Below, piece after piece: positions 1 to 8,221 of a DNA stretch of 64,000 bases. The stretch comes from Bacteroidia bacterium (GTDB lineage Bacteria; Bacteroidota; Bacteroidia; Bacteroidales; Azobacteroidaceae): assembly GCA_025999935.1 (NCBI GenBank), contig BNXY01000004.1:21161-85160 (forward strand), given 5' to 3'. The translations under genes were made by a program, and so were the position numbers. Each line of letters opens with the position of its first letter. Positions within the stretch are counted from its first letter, which is position 1. The notes under the pieces are model-generated. The model was not told the DNA's origin. It did no database searches and saw only the letters and a list, made by a program, of their open reading frames with translations.

Positions 1-678
1 ACGCTCGCCAATGCAGCCTCCCGATTGGTTGCGAAAACTTTGGGCGACAGTCTTTGCTTCTACCTGATGGCTGAAAAACTGTTCAGATACTCGACCGGCA
101 GCAATATCATGGGTATGGAAAATATCTGGATGAAATTGTTGGAGGATTACTATCACAAAGGACTCATTCAATGGAGCGATTCGGCTGTCAGAGAAGATAT
201 TGAATTTGAATACCTCAAAGCGCGTTACAATCGGATCGGCATGATTGCACACGACTTGGAATTATTGAATGCAGACGGAAAAACGTTTCATCTTTACGAT
301 TTAGGCAAAAAATACACCCTACTCTATTTTTTTGAACCGGATTGCGGGCGTTGTGTCAAAACCACGCCGGAAATTTACGAAAAAATATACAAAAAATATA
401 CCGGAAAAGGCTTGGATGTCGTGGCCGTTTATATTTACAATAATAAAGCGCAATGGTTGGATTTTATCAAAAACAATCATTTGGAAGGCGAAAATTGGCA
501 TAACCTATGGGATCCGGAACACCGGTCAACCTATTACCGGTACTACGATACATCCTCTACGCCGGGTATTTATGTATTGGATGAAAATAAAAAAATCATA
601 GCGAAAAAAATAGATGTAGAAACATTGGACAAGATTTTCAACCGGCTTTTGATTGAAAAAAAGGATGAAGTATGGTAA
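1..678 (+). CDS. DUF5106/TlpA-like thiol-disulfide protein, 5' end outside window
   Basis: The reading frame is open from base 1, so the true start lies upstream; 225 codons are visible. The first ~75 residues are a helical segment like the DUF5106 region that Bacteroidota proteins carry before a thioredoxin fold. The rest reads as a TlpA/AhpC-type thioredoxin domain: a strand ending in FFEPDCGRC with the redox pair at visible residues 115 and 118 (CGRC), and a later cis-Pro loop (SSTPGIYVLDE). Such proteins are usually exported and handle thiol-disulfide exchange in the periplasm or at the envelope; the export signal would be in the missing part. A run of lysine-rich residues ends the protein and no terminator hairpin was seen directly after it. 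Family assignment is fairly sure, substrate unknown. Confidence 0.8.
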   Translation, partial: TLANAASRLVAKTLGDSLCFYLMAEKLFRYSTGSNIMGMENIWMKLLEDYYHKGLIQWSDSAVREDIEFEYLKARYNRIGMIAHDLELLNADGKTFHLYDLGKKYTLLYFFEPDCGRCVKTTPEIYEKIYKKYTGKGLDVVAVYIYNNKAQWLDFIKNNHLEGENWHNLWDPEHRSTYYRYYDTSSTPGIYVLDENKKIIAKKIDVETLDKIFNRLLIEKKDEVW

Positions 679-773
679 AAAAACAACCGTTGCATTAAAA
701 TCTTTATATTTTAATACATTTTCCATAACCTTTTTATTTTTATTTATCTATGATTAAAGGTTTTGTTTAGCTA

Positions 774-1105
774 CAAATGATCATTGACGTCAAGCACAAT
801 ACAAGTCAGGGGCATCGAGTTGAGGAAACGGTTGTAGTCTGCCGTCCATCTTTTCGTATCCGCTCTCAATTCCGGAGAATCATTTGCGTTGCGCAGAACG
901 GAAGCGCTTGGATAAATGTACCGTCTTCCGAGAGCGAAGCCTTGATTTGCTCAAAGTCAGTTTATTGCCGGATTGCTGTTGGTCATGCCGGAGCTTATCC
1001 ATGTCCGTTAAGAGATACGACTGCACGCCCCGTTGCATCTAAACCCAGCGAAAGTTTATCCATACCTGATCCGTAAGTAAAGAGAGTTTCTGTTTGTTAT
1101 GATTC
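774..1105 (-). pseudogene. possible degenerate coding remnant
   Basis: Read on the minus strand, the segment starts with a plausible ATG (MNHNKQKLSLLTDQ...) but meets stops and needs several frame changes to continue. A final frame reads SVLRNANDSPELRADT and on to a stop at 774. This patchwork of protein-like pieces in successive frames is what a decayed gene looks like, but I could not assign a family, and chance cannot be excluded. Confidence 0.25.
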
Positions 1106-1173
1106 ATTGTACAATGAATATATGTTTAGTTCTACAATGAATGTATATTTAGTTGTACAATGAATGTATTTAG
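1102..1173. repeat. 18-bp palindrome plus three 23-bp tandem repeats
   Basis: ATTCATTGT/ACAATGAAT at 1102-1119 is a perfect palindrome. Its right half opens three direct repeats of the form TACAATGAAT(A/G)TATrTTTAGTT at 1110-1132, 1133-1155 and 1156-1173 (last one shortened). The 23-bp period is close to two helical turns, so the repeats lie on one face of the helix, as in an operator array or the subterminal sites of a mobile element. No intact neighbour indicates which. Confidence 0.7.
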
Positions 1174-1427
1174 AGAACAAGGAAGTAATCCCTTCGGCAA
1201 CAAGGGTAAATTGCTTAGAGAATTAGTTAGCTTGACTTAAAGTTGCATTTAACGATAAAGCGAGGCATGAGACAAAGCCTGTCAGAAAGAGAAAGACATA
1301 AATTTGTAGCAAGCAAAACCTTATTTTAAACCTTAAATCAAACAAAACAACCTCAGTAGCAAATAGATAAACCAATCCGCCCTAAAACCTTATTCCCTTA
1401 TTCCTGCTTTTTTTTCAATTATTTTAT

Positions 1428-1435
1428 TACCTTTG
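1428..1435 (+). promoter_or_regulatory. -7 box upstream of ridA
   Basis: TACCTTTG matches the Bacteroidota -7 consensus TAnnTTTG. No clear TTTG lies about 20 nt upstream. It is 67 nt before the ridA start, leaving a short leader. Confidence 0.6.
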
Positions 1436-1501
1436 TCGCCTCAAAGACAAAAATAAATGGGATATTCATGTTGAATATCTTATCAAAAAACAAAATAAAG
1501 T

Positions 1502-1969
1502 ATGTATAACGCAGATGAACAATTTGAAAAATTAGGGTTGATTTTGCCTCCGGCTCCGAAACCCTTGGGAGTGTACAAACCGTGTTTAATAGACGGAAAG
1601 TATTTATATCTGTCCGGACATGTGCCGGTTTTAGAAGACGGTTCCCAGATTAAAGGCCGTATCGGACGCGATATTGACCAAGAAGCAGGCAAACTGGCTG
1701 CCCGTCAAGTAGGACTGACCATGTTGGCTACCATCCAAGCTAAATTAGGCAGTTTAAACAAGGTAAAAAGAGTAATCAAAGTATTTGGAATGGTAAATTG
1801 TACCCCGGAATTTGAAAGCCATCCCTACATCATCAACGGGTGTAGCGAACTGTTTGCTTCCGTTTGGGGCGATGACAACGGTGTGGCTACCCGAAGCGCC
1901 GTCGGCTTCAATTCGCTTCCCGGCAATATTCCGGTGGAAATAGAAGGGCTGTTTGAAATAACGGAATAA
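1502..1969 (+). CDS. RidA/YjgF-family enamine/imine deaminase
   Basis: 155 residues, the usual size for the longer RidA subfamily. RidA proteins hydrolyse reactive enamine/imine intermediates released by PLP enzymes. The family signature is at the C-terminus: TRSAVGFNSLPGNIPVEIEG, with the arginine that binds the substrate carboxylate, and the N-terminal half has the G-x-YLYLSGHVP strand of the trimer barrel. The ATG at 1502 is the first in frame after the promoter. The stop overlaps the ATG of a short D-threonine-aldolase-like stump (1969), so the two were once translationally coupled, which would fit a role in amino-acid imine clearance. Paralogue identity within the family is not certain. 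Confidence 0.88.
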   Translation: MYNADEQFEKLGLILPPAPKPLGVYKPCLIDGKYLYLSGHVPVLEDGSQIKGRIGRDIDQEAGKLAARQVGLTMLATIQAKLGSLNKVKRVIKVFGMVNCTPEFESHPYIINGCSELFASVWGDDNGVATRSAVGFNSLPGNIPVEIEGLFEITE

Positions 1970-2061
1970 TGTTTACGATACGCAATATCGACCGGATTGA
2001 TATGCCTGCTTTGGTGGTTTATGAAGTTTTTCCGAATACACCACAGTTAGAACGCGGATGA
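1969..2061 (+). pseudogene. N-terminal stump of a D-threonine aldolase/alanine-racemase-like gene
   Basis: Thirty codons beginning at an ATG that overlaps the ridA stop (TAATG). The peptide contains IRNIDRIDMPALVVYE, which resembles the opening strand of the D-threonine aldolase/D-serine dehydratase-like PLP family (typically I-D-T/S-P-A-L-V-V-Y-P followed by the PLP lysine region). After about 20 codons similarity stops and the frame runs into the GCGGAT repeat, where it terminates. The remaining ~340 residues expected for the family are absent, so this is a truncated gene. Assignment rests on one motif. Confidence 0.5.
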
Positions 2062-2078
2062 CGCGGATAATCGCGGAT
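2051..2078. repeat. short CGCGGAT direct repeat
   Basis: Three copies of CGCGGAT in a row (AACGCGGATGACGCGGAT then AATCGCGGAT). The 18-base core occurs again, identical and in the same orientation, after serS at 62139-62156, so it is a small dispersed intergenic repeat. It lies where the D-threonine-aldolase-like stump ends. Confidence 0.7.
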
Positions 2079-2113
2079 TTTTATGCCTTGCCTCCGAAAC
2101 CTTTTCTTTTTCT

Positions 2114-2144
2114 TTTGCCAAACAAAAAAAAATCCGTAACTTCG
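2114..2144 (+). promoter_or_regulatory. serC promoter
   Basis: TTTG at 2114-2117 and TAACTTCG at 2137-2144 are separated by 19 nt, matching the Bacteroidota -33/-7 arrangement with one deviation in the -7 box. It lies 45 nt before the serC start and probably drives serC and pgk. Confidence 0.65.
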
Positions 2145-2189
2145 CACATTCAAATTAGAACACAATAATAATTAATAATTACAATATTT

Positions 2190-3257
2190 ATGAAAAAGTA
2201 TAATTTTAATGCAGGTCCTTCCGTGTTGCCGAGAGAAACAGTAGAAAACACAATCCAAGCGATTGAAGAGTTTGCCGGAACCGGTTTGGGACTGATGGAA
2301 ATCAGCCATCGCACGAAAGAATTTGAAGCAGTTGTGGATGAAACAGTTGCTTTATTCAAAGAATTATTGAATATTCCCGAAGGATATTCGGTTTTGTTCC
2401 TCGGTGGAGGCGCCAGCCTGCAATTTTGCATGGTTCCTTTCAACCTGCTGGAAAAGAAAGCCGCTTATCTAAACACGGGAACTTGGGCGAATAAAGCGCT
2501 GAAAGAAGCCAAATTATTCGGAGAAGCCGTAGAAGTAGCTTCCTCCAAAGCGGCCAATTACACGTACATCCCGAAAGATTACGTCATCCCGGCGGACGCG
2601 GATTATTTCCACATCACAACCAACAATACCATTTTCGGTACGGAAATTCATACCGATATTGATTCGCCTATAACCTTAGTAGCCGATATGTCGTCCGATA
2701 TTTTCTCCCGTCCGGTAGATGTCGGCAAATACGGCTTGATTTACGGCGGCGCACAAAAAAATCTGGCTCCCGCCGGTGTTACTTTCGTGATTGTAAAAGA
2801 TGAATTATTGGGAAAAGTAAGCCGACCTATCCCGACCATGTTGGATTACCGCACCCATATCAAAGAAGGTTCGATGTTCAATACGCCTCCGGTAGTGCCC
2901 ATTTACGCCGCATTGCAGACCTTGAAATGGTTGAAGGCTTTGGGCGGTGTGGAAGCCATGTACAAATTGAACAAAGAAAAAGCCGATTTACTGTACACGG
3001 AAATCGACCGGAATAAATTATTCAAAGGCACCACAGCTGTAGAAGACCGTTCGCTGATGAATATCTGCTTTGTAATGAACGAAGAATACCAAGATTTGAA
3101 CGACGAATTTTATAAATTCGCCACAGCCAAAGGCATGGTGGGAATCAAAGGACACCGTTCGGTAGGCGGATTTCGCGCATCTACCTACAACGCATTGCCG
3201 AAAGAAGCGGTAATCGCTTTGGTTGAAGCCATGCAGGAATTTGAAAAACAACATTAA
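2190..3257 (+). CDS. serC: phosphoserine aminotransferase
   Basis: 355 residues, full length for SerC. It transfers an amino group from glutamate to 3-phosphohydroxypyruvate in serine biosynthesis (and can act in the PLP pathway). The N-terminus [11 protein letters not shown] is the family hallmark; LGGGASLQF forms the phosphate-binding loop of PLP and K190 in [11 protein letters not shown] is the PLP lysine. C-terminal residues [17 protein letters not shown] bind substrate phosphate. The gene is followed after 10 nt by pgk, whose product supplies the 3-phosphoglycerate from which serine is made; in many relatives serC is paired with serA instead, and serA is not in this window. Confidence 0.96.
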   Translation: MKKYNFNAGPSVLPRETVENTIQAIEEFAGTGLGLMEISHRTKEFEAVVDETVALFKELLNIPEGYSVLFLGGGASLQFCMVPFNLLEKKAAYLNTGTWANKALKEAKLFGEAVEVASSKAANYTYIPKDYVIPADADYFHITTNNTIFGTEIHTDIDSPITLVADMSSDIFSRPVDVGKYGLIYGGAQKNLAPAGVTFVIVKDELLGKVSRPIPTMLDYRTHIKEGSMFNTPPVVPIYAALQTLKWLKALGGVEAMYKLNKEKADLLYTEIDRNKLFKGTTAVEDRSLMNICFVMNEEYQDLNDEFYKFATAKGMVGIKGHRSVGGFRASTYNALPKEAVIALVEAMQEFEKQH

Positions 3258-3267
3258 TATAAATATT

Positions 3268-4530
3268 ATGCAAACAATTGACAAATTTAATTTCTCAGGA
3301 CAAAAAGCATTTGTACGTGTAGATTTCAACGTACCTTTGGATGAAAAATTCAATATCACGGACGATACCCGTATCCGTGCAGCTATTCCTACCTTAAAAA
3401 AAATTCTGGCGGATGGCGGTAGCGTAATTATTGGTTCGCACTTGGGACGTCCCAAAGGCGTGGATGCCAAATATTCTTTGAAATATATTTTAGCCCGCGT
3501 TTCCGAATTGCTCGGCGTAAACGTTGATTTCTCCAATGATTGCCTCGGACAGGAAGCCATTGAAAAAGCGGCTTCTTTGAAAGCCGGACAAGCCTTGTTG
3601 CTCGAAAATCTTCGTTATTATGCTGCAGAAGAAGGCAAACCCCGCGGTTTGGCCGACGATGCCAGCGAAGAAGAAAAAGCGGCTGCTAAAAAATTGGAAA
3701 AAGCCAACCAAAAAGAAATGGCTAAACAATTGGCCTCTTACGCAACGGTTTACGTAAACGACGCTTTTGGAACTGCACACCGCGCCCATGCTTCTACAGC
3801 CATCATCGCCGATTATTTCGATACCGGCCATAAATTGTTCGGTTACCTGATGCAAAACGAAATTGATGCAGTGGAAAAAGTGTTGAAAGATACCGCTCGT
3901 CCTTTCACAGCCATCATGGGCGGATCGAAGGTTTCATCCAAAATTGAAATCATCGAAAACCTGCTGACCAAAGTGGATAACCTGATCATTGCCGGCGGAA
4001 TGACCTATACTTTTACCAAAGCTTTGGGTGGAAAAATCGGTAATTCTATCTGTGAAGAAGACAAATTGGATTTGGCTTTGGATTTGATTGAAAAAGCCAA
4101 AGAAAACAATGTCAACTTAGTCTTGGCGGTTGATGCCAAAATAGCCGACAATTTCAGCAATGATGCCAATACGCAATTCGTTCCGGTAGATGAAATTCCC
4201 AACGGTTGGGAAGGTTTGGATATCGGCCCGGAAACGGAAAAAATATTCGGAGATGTAATCAAAGCATCTAAAACCGTTCTTTGGAATGGCCCAACCGGTG
4301 TTTTTGAATTTGAAAACTTCACAAACGGTTCGCGTTCGGTAGGTCTGGCTATTGTTGAAGCCACAGGAAAAGGCGCTTTCTCATTGGTTGGCGGCGGCGA
4401 CTCCGTGGCTTGTGTGAACAAATTTGGAATAGCCGACAAAATGAGCTATGTATCCACCGGTGGCGGCGCTTTACTGGAATTTATCGAAGGAAAAGTATTG
4501 CCGGGAATCAAAGCGATTCGCGGATATTGA
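3268..4530 (+). CDS. pgk: phosphoglycerate kinase
   Basis: 420 residues from the ATG at 3268 ([12 protein letters not shown]); the frame extends upstream into the end of serC but that part is not PGK-like. Cytosolic glycolytic enzyme making ATP and 3-phosphoglycerate. Visible family features: RVDFNVPLD near the N-terminus, GSHLGRPKG substrate loop, [32 protein letters not shown], the nucleotide site [13 protein letters not shown] and the C-terminal GGGDS loop. A charged ~30-residue insertion after [15 protein letters not shown] is usual in Bacteroidota PGKs. Probably co-transcribed with serC. Confidence 0.97.
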   Translation: MQTIDKFNFSGQKAFVRVDFNVPLDEKFNITDDTRIRAAIPTLKKILADGGSVIIGSHLGRPKGVDAKYSLKYILARVSELLGVNVDFSNDCLGQEAIEKAASLKAGQALLLENLRYYAAEEGKPRGLADDASEEEKAAAKKLEKANQKEMAKQLASYATVYVNDAFGTAHRAHASTAIIADYFDTGHKLFGYLMQNEIDAVEKVLKDTARPFTAIMGGSKVSSKIEIIENLLTKVDNLIIAGGMTYTFTKALGGKIGNSICEEDKLDLALDLIEKAKENNVNLVLAVDAKIADNFSNDANTQFVPVDEIPNGWEGLDIGPETEKIFGDVIKASKTVLWNGPTGVFEFENFTNGSRSVGLAIVEATGKGAFSLVGGGDSVACVNKFGIADKMSYVSTGGGALLEFIEGKVLPGIKAIRGY

Positions 4531-4553
4531 TGCGCTTTTAAAAATAAACAATA

Positions 4554-5204
4554 GTGAAAACAACCTTTTTCTCTATTCTATTTGGCTTATTGCCTATTTT
4601 TATATTTGCTCAGAACGATTCAATAAAAACGTATCTGTTCGACAAGTTTGAAAAGGGAACTGTTAATTATAAAAACGGGACTATAACCGGTAGTCTCTTT
4701 AATTACAACCTTTTTTCAGGCAAAATAGAGTTTGAACAAGATAATATAGCGCTTGAATTGTCCGACCTCTCGTCGATTGCATCTATAAAAATAGGCAATT
4801 GCATTTTTGTGCAGGTAAAACCGGATATTTTTTGTGAAAGATTCATTATTGATAATGTAGAATTGTATGTGTACTGGAAATACACCATGCAATCGGCGGG
4901 AAAAAAGGGCGCTTTTGGATCGGTTTCTCAAACCTCGTCTATTGCCGACATTTCGCAAATCTCTCGTGGTGGAAATATTTACAATCTTCAATCAAGTGAA
5001 GAATATATTACATCCAAGAATAATAAGTATTATATTTATATGAATGATAAATATACTCAGATTGATTCCCCAAAATCGCTGGGCAAATTATTTAAAAACC
5101 ACCAAAAAGAGATAGAAGATTATTGCAAACAGGAAAAAATTGACTTTAGAAATGTTGAGGATGTAAAAAAAGTAACGGCTTTTTGCGGAAAATTTGTTGA
5201 TTAA
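4554..5204 (+). CDS. secreted protein of unknown function
   Basis: 216 residues starting at GTG 4554, 23 nt after pgk. Residues 1-19 form a signal peptide (KTTFFSILFGLLPIFIFAQ, cleavage after Ala-Gln likely). The mature part alternates short beta strands (GTVNYKNGTITGSLFNYN) with a lysine-rich C-terminal half, reminiscent of small periplasmic or surface beta-rich proteins, but I recognise no domain. Two late cysteines (in DYCKQ and AFCGK) could pair. Its base composition is more AT-rich than serC and pgk. It probably rides on the serC-pgk transcript, which would end in the repeat hairpin that follows. Confidence 0.6.
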   Translation: MKTTFFSILFGLLPIFIFAQNDSIKTYLFDKFEKGTVNYKNGTITGSLFNYNLFSGKIEFEQDNIALELSDLSSIASIKIGNCIFVQVKPDIFCERFIIDNVELYVYWKYTMQSAGKKGAFGSVSQTSSIADISQISRGGNIYNLQSSEEYITSKNNKYYIYMNDKYTQIDSPKSLGKLFKNHQKEIEDYCKQEKIDFRNVEDVKKVTAFCGKFVD

Positions 5205-5218
5205 GAGATATGCAGAAC

Positions 5219-5385
5219 CGTCATTGTAAGCATAGCGAGAAATCTACTTTGTTCCGTAGCTGCTACGGTTGATTGGTAAATTTCTCGCTATGCTACCAAT
5301 GACGAATTTATGCAACACATTGATTATCAACGATAATTCGTCATCCATTTTTATCTAAAATATTTTATAAGAACTCGAAATGACG
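5219..5385. repeat. intergenic hairpin element, copy 1
   Basis: The left part is a large inverted repeat: 25-nt arms at 5219-5243 and 5280-5304 with two mismatches (core AAGCATAGCGAGAAAT), enclosing a smaller hairpin CCGTAGC/GCTACGG at 5254-5268. The right arm runs into a ~92-bp module (5294-5385) containing TGACGAATT...AATTCGTCA that recurs three times at 59259-59489 with a few substitutions. It lies between the convergent ends of the secreted protein gene and GH5 and could also stop transcription from both sides. Confidence 0.8.
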
Positions 5386-5399
5386 ACAAACTGTTAACC

Positions 5400-6494
5400 C
5401 TATTTTTTTTCCGGCTGTTGCACTTTTAACTGTTTGTGCATGGCTTTCTTAAAAAACTCCGCACTGGGCGTTAATTCATAATTATAGGATTTGATTTTTG
5501 CCCCACCCCATTCGGGGTCAAATACCCATATCGCCCAACTGATATTTTTTCCTTCCAAGTAACCGATAATATCATTGCCGTAATGGTCGCCGTCCGGATC
5601 AATGGCTGTCCGTGGGTCAAAGCCAAATTCCGTGGCGAATACGGGATAAGTGTCGGCTGCGAATCCGAAATTTTCATCCCATCTGGGTTGCCAAGGTTTG
5701 GGGCGTTTGTTGGGATACGGATGGGTGGTATAACCGATGCCTTGCGCATTGATCGGCTCTATTAATAAAGGAGTAAGATCATACGCCCAATCGAATCCGG
5801 CTACCAATGGAATGGTTTCCTTATCGGAATATCGAATCACGGTAATCATGTTTTCACACAACTTTTTCCAGTCCGACCAGGAGCAAGTCCCCAATTGTCC
5901 GCGATAAGTGGTCGGTTCATTGAATAATTCGTAGAAAGCAACGGTATTGTGTCCGTTAAAATGTTGCGCGATTTTCCGCCAAAAATCGTATGTTTCTTGT
6001 TTGGTTGTTACATACATCGGGTCTTGAAACATTTCCATTTCCAGATTGCCGATGGTATGCCAGTCCAGCATCACATACATTTTCAGATCCGTACACCATT
6101 CAACGATTGAGTCCAATAATTGCATGTATTTTGCCGGCCCGCGTTCCTGCCAGGCAGTCGGATGAATCGGAACCCGCACAATGTTTCCACCCAATTCTTT
6201 CACTTTCTCAAAATGCGCCTGATTCAAATGCCCTTGTCTTTCCACTTTGTCCGGGTCGGCAATGGCAATACCCCTGAATAAAACCGGCGTTCCGTCCGGA
6301 TCAACAAACCGGTTGCCTTTTACTTGAATCAAAGGCAATGCCTTCAATTTCGGATTGGCCCGCCGCATAGTCCAAGGGCCATTTTGATACCAGGGAACTG
6401 CATCTTGACTGAAAACGGATTGTGTGCCACAAAGGATTAATAATCCCATAACAAAAAGCGAAGTAAAAAAAACTTTCATTTTCATGATTTTCAT
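5400..6494 (-). CDS. glycoside hydrolase family 5 (cellulase-fold) enzyme, secreted
   Basis: 364 residues. An N-terminal signal peptide (hydrophobic core VFFTSLFVMGLLILCG, cleavage near VFSQ-D) exports it; a cysteine in the core might make it a lipoprotein, but the lipobox is poor. The rest is one GH5 TIM barrel: LFRGIAIADPD strand 1, NIVRVPIHP strand 2, VMLDWH strand 4, acid/base E193 in ELFNEP, THPYP, and nucleophile E289 in FATEFGF. GH5 enzymes act on beta-1,4-glucans, mannans and related backbones; the subfamily cannot be told by eye. It is divergent to a GH27 alpha-galactosidase, which points to galactomannan or xyloglucan-type substrates (inference). Alternative in-frame ATGs at residues 4 and 6 are equally possible starts. 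Confidence 0.87.
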   Translation of the reverse strand: MKIMKMKVFFTSLFVMGLLILCGTQSVFSQDAVPWYQNGPWTMRRANPKLKALPLIQVKGNRFVDPDGTPVLFRGIAIADPDKVERQGHLNQAHFEKVKELGGNIVRVPIHPTAWQERGPAKYMQLLDSIVEWCTDLKMYVMLDWHTIGNLEMEMFQDPMYVTTKQETYDFWRKIAQHFNGHNTVAFYELFNEPTTYRGQLGTCSWSDWKKLCENMITVIRYSDKETIPLVAGFDWAYDLTPLLIEPINAQGIGYTTHPYPNKRPKPWQPRWDENFGFAADTYPVFATEFGFDPRTAIDPDGDHYGNDIIGYLEGKNISWAIWVFDPEWGGAKIKSYNYELTPSAEFFKKAMHKQLKVQQPEKK

Positions 6495-6592
6495 AATTTA
6501 TTAGATTGAACATAATAAAACCCGAAACTCCCGGAATTGCACAACAAACCCGAAGATATTCCCGATTTTCGATTTATTAATACTATTTCGCG

Positions 6593-6600
6593 CAAAATTA
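6593..6600 (-). promoter_or_regulatory. possible -7 box of the GH5 gene
   Basis: On the minus strand this reads TAATTTTG, a match to TAnnTTTG, about 100 nt before the GH5 start. No convincing TTTG lies 20 nt upstream. Confidence 0.4.
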
Positions 6601-6687
6601 AGAAATAATTTTTGAATTACTTCTTTATATTTTATCAAAAAGCATAAAAAAGATAAAATAGTATAAGAAATCTATCAAAAAAGGTTC

Positions 6688-6695
6688 TACTTTTG
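6688..6695 (+). promoter_or_regulatory. possible -7 box of the GH27 gene
   Basis: TACTTTTG matches TAnnTTTG and lies 63 nt before the GH27 ATG. A purine-rich AAGGAGGA follows at 6722 but is 30 nt from the start, too far to be a normal ribosome-binding site. Confidence 0.5.
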
Positions 6696-6758
6696 TCTAA
6701 TCCTTATTATAAACAAAATTTAAGGAGGATCAACTAACTTAAAAAATATAAGAATATT

Positions 6759-7991
6759 ATGAGAAAAATTACCGTAATTACCTGTCTATTGGCTTTGTTA
6801 TGTATTCCATCCATGAAAGCCCAGAAATTTGAAGGTTTGGCGTTGACCCCGCCCATGGGATGGAACAGTTGGAACAAATTCGCTTGCAACATCGATGAAA
6901 CCATTATTCGAGGCATTGCTGACGTGATGGTAGAAACCGGTTTACGCGACGCAGGATACATCTATTTAAATATAGATGATTGCTGGCACGGAGAAAGAGA
7001 CAGTCTGGGTTTCATACAGGCCGACCCTGTAAAATTTCCGTCAGGCATCAAAGCCTTGGCAGATTATGTTCACTCCAAAGGCCTGAAATTAGGCATTTAC
7101 TCCGATGCGGGAAGAAAAACCTGCGGCGGACGACCGGGAAGTTTCGGCCATGAATACCAGGATGCCCTGCAATATGCCAAATGGGGTATCGATTACCTGA
7201 AATACGACTGGTGCGAAACACAGAACATCAACCCGATAGGCGCTTACAACCTCATGCGGGATGCGCTGCACGCCGCCGGTCGGCCTATCTTGTTCAGTAT
7301 GTGCGAATGGGGAAATAGCAAACCCTGGACATGGGCGAAAAATACCGGACATCTATGGCGTACAACGGGTGATATTACCAATTGTTTCGACTGCGTTAGC
7401 CGCCATCCGGGTTGGGTTTCCTGGGGAACCATGCAAATTTTGGATATGCAGGACACGCTGCGCAAATATGCCGGCCCCGGACATTGGAACGACCCCGATA
7501 TGCTGGAAGTGGGCAACGGCCTGACCGACAATCAAAACCGGGCGCATTTTACCATGTGGAGCATGATTGCTGCGCCTTTGATTCTGGGTAATGATTTGCG
7601 AAATATGACCCCGGCAACCAAAGAGGTTATATTAAATAAGGAGGTAATCGCAATCAACCAAGACCCATTAGGCGTTCAAGGATTGAAATTTTTGGCTGCC
7701 GACAGTTTGGAATATTGGCTTAAACCGCTTGAAAATGACGAATGGGCTTTCTGTATTCTGAACCGTTCCAAAGAAACGGTAATCAATACCACCATCGACT
7801 GGCAAAAATTCAATCTGTACGACGATGTTTCCGATAAAAGCACCGCTTTCGATTCTAAAGTATATAATATTCGTAATCTTTGGACGAAAAAAGAAGAAGG
7901 AAATACGGCATCTTTGAAAAAAGTAACTATTCCTGCACAGGATGTGGTACTGTATCGTTTAAACGTGAAACCGAAGACCGGAAAAAAATAA
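6759..7991 (+). CDS. alpha-galactosidase, glycoside hydrolase family 27
   Basis: 410 residues with a signal peptide (MRKITVITCLLALLCIPSMKAQ). The mature protein opens with LALTPPMGWNSWNKF, the GH27 signature. By alignment from memory with human alpha-galactosidase A, the nucleophile is D150 in YLKYDWC and the acid/base is D205 in LWRTTGDI; CEWGNSKPW, GPGHWNDPDML and AINQDPLGVQG are further family motifs. A C-terminal beta-sandwich of about 100 residues follows. It removes terminal alpha-linked galactose. A lysine-rich tail ends the protein. It faces away from the GH5 gene and is followed, after a terminator, by the SusC/SusD genes, so the region forms one polysaccharide utilisation locus. Confidence 0.94.
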   Translation: MRKITVITCLLALLCIPSMKAQKFEGLALTPPMGWNSWNKFACNIDETIIRGIADVMVETGLRDAGYIYLNIDDCWHGERDSLGFIQADPVKFPSGIKALADYVHSKGLKLGIYSDAGRKTCGGRPGSFGHEYQDALQYAKWGIDYLKYDWCETQNINPIGAYNLMRDALHAAGRPILFSMCEWGNSKPWTWAKNTGHLWRTTGDITNCFDCVSRHPGWVSWGTMQILDMQDTLRKYAGPGHWNDPDMLEVGNGLTDNQNRAHFTMWSMIAAPLILGNDLRNMTPATKEVILNKEVIAINQDPLGVQGLKFLAADSLEYWLKPLENDEWAFCILNRSKETVINTTIDWQKFNLYDDVSDKSTAFDSKVYNIRNLWTKKEEGNTASLKKVTIPAQDVVLYRLNVKPKTGKK

Positions 7992-8022
7992 GTTTTTCAC
8001 ATTATTTTACTTAAAATTAGAG

Positions 8023-8059
8023 AAAAGAGGATACTCCACGAGGGGTATCCTCTTTTTTT
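8023..8059 (+). terminator. intrinsic terminator after GH27
   Basis: Arms AAGAGGATAC and GTATCCTCTT around a 9-nt loop are followed by a run of seven T. It separates the GH27 transcript from the SusC operon. Confidence 0.88.
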
Positions 8060-8137
8060 GTTATAAAAAAAAGGGGTTTATATTAAATAGTGTCAAAATA
8101 AGATAAAATACGCAAATCAATATCCGTTAAGAACGTA

Positions 8138-8145
8138 TAATTTTG
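8138..8145 (+). promoter_or_regulatory. possible -7 box of the susC/susD operon
   Basis: TAATTTTG matches TAnnTTTG and lies 77 nt before the SusC start, downstream of the GH27 terminator. The -33 element is not clear. Confidence 0.45.
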
Positions 8146-8221
8146 TCAAAGTTTGTTAATATTATTTTAAAAAACACACTAATACAAAAAATTATTATGA
8201 ATAATATATTAATTTAAATTT

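Larger units (their letters stand above)
679..1501. other. 823 bp without an intact gene
   Basis: This stretch separates the thiol protein from ridA. It contains a minus-strand region that reads as broken coding sequence (774-1105), an 18-bp perfect palindrome merging into three 23-bp direct repeats (1102-1173), and the ridA promoter near its right end. A 99-codon plus-strand reading frame at 777-1076 has no recognisable domain and atypical composition, and is not called as a gene. Between 1174 and 1420 I see nothing. Confidence 0.6.

Noticed and set aside
777-1076. 99-codon plus-strand reading frame
   Set aside because: No domain, unusual residue composition (many Arg, Ser, Pro), no promoter, and protein-like pieces read better on the other strand; treated as non-coding.
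8193-8213. Seven-codon ATG frame (MNNILI) just before the first SusC
   Set aside because: Composition is that of random AT-rich leader; no repeated regulatory codon and no hairpin linked to it.
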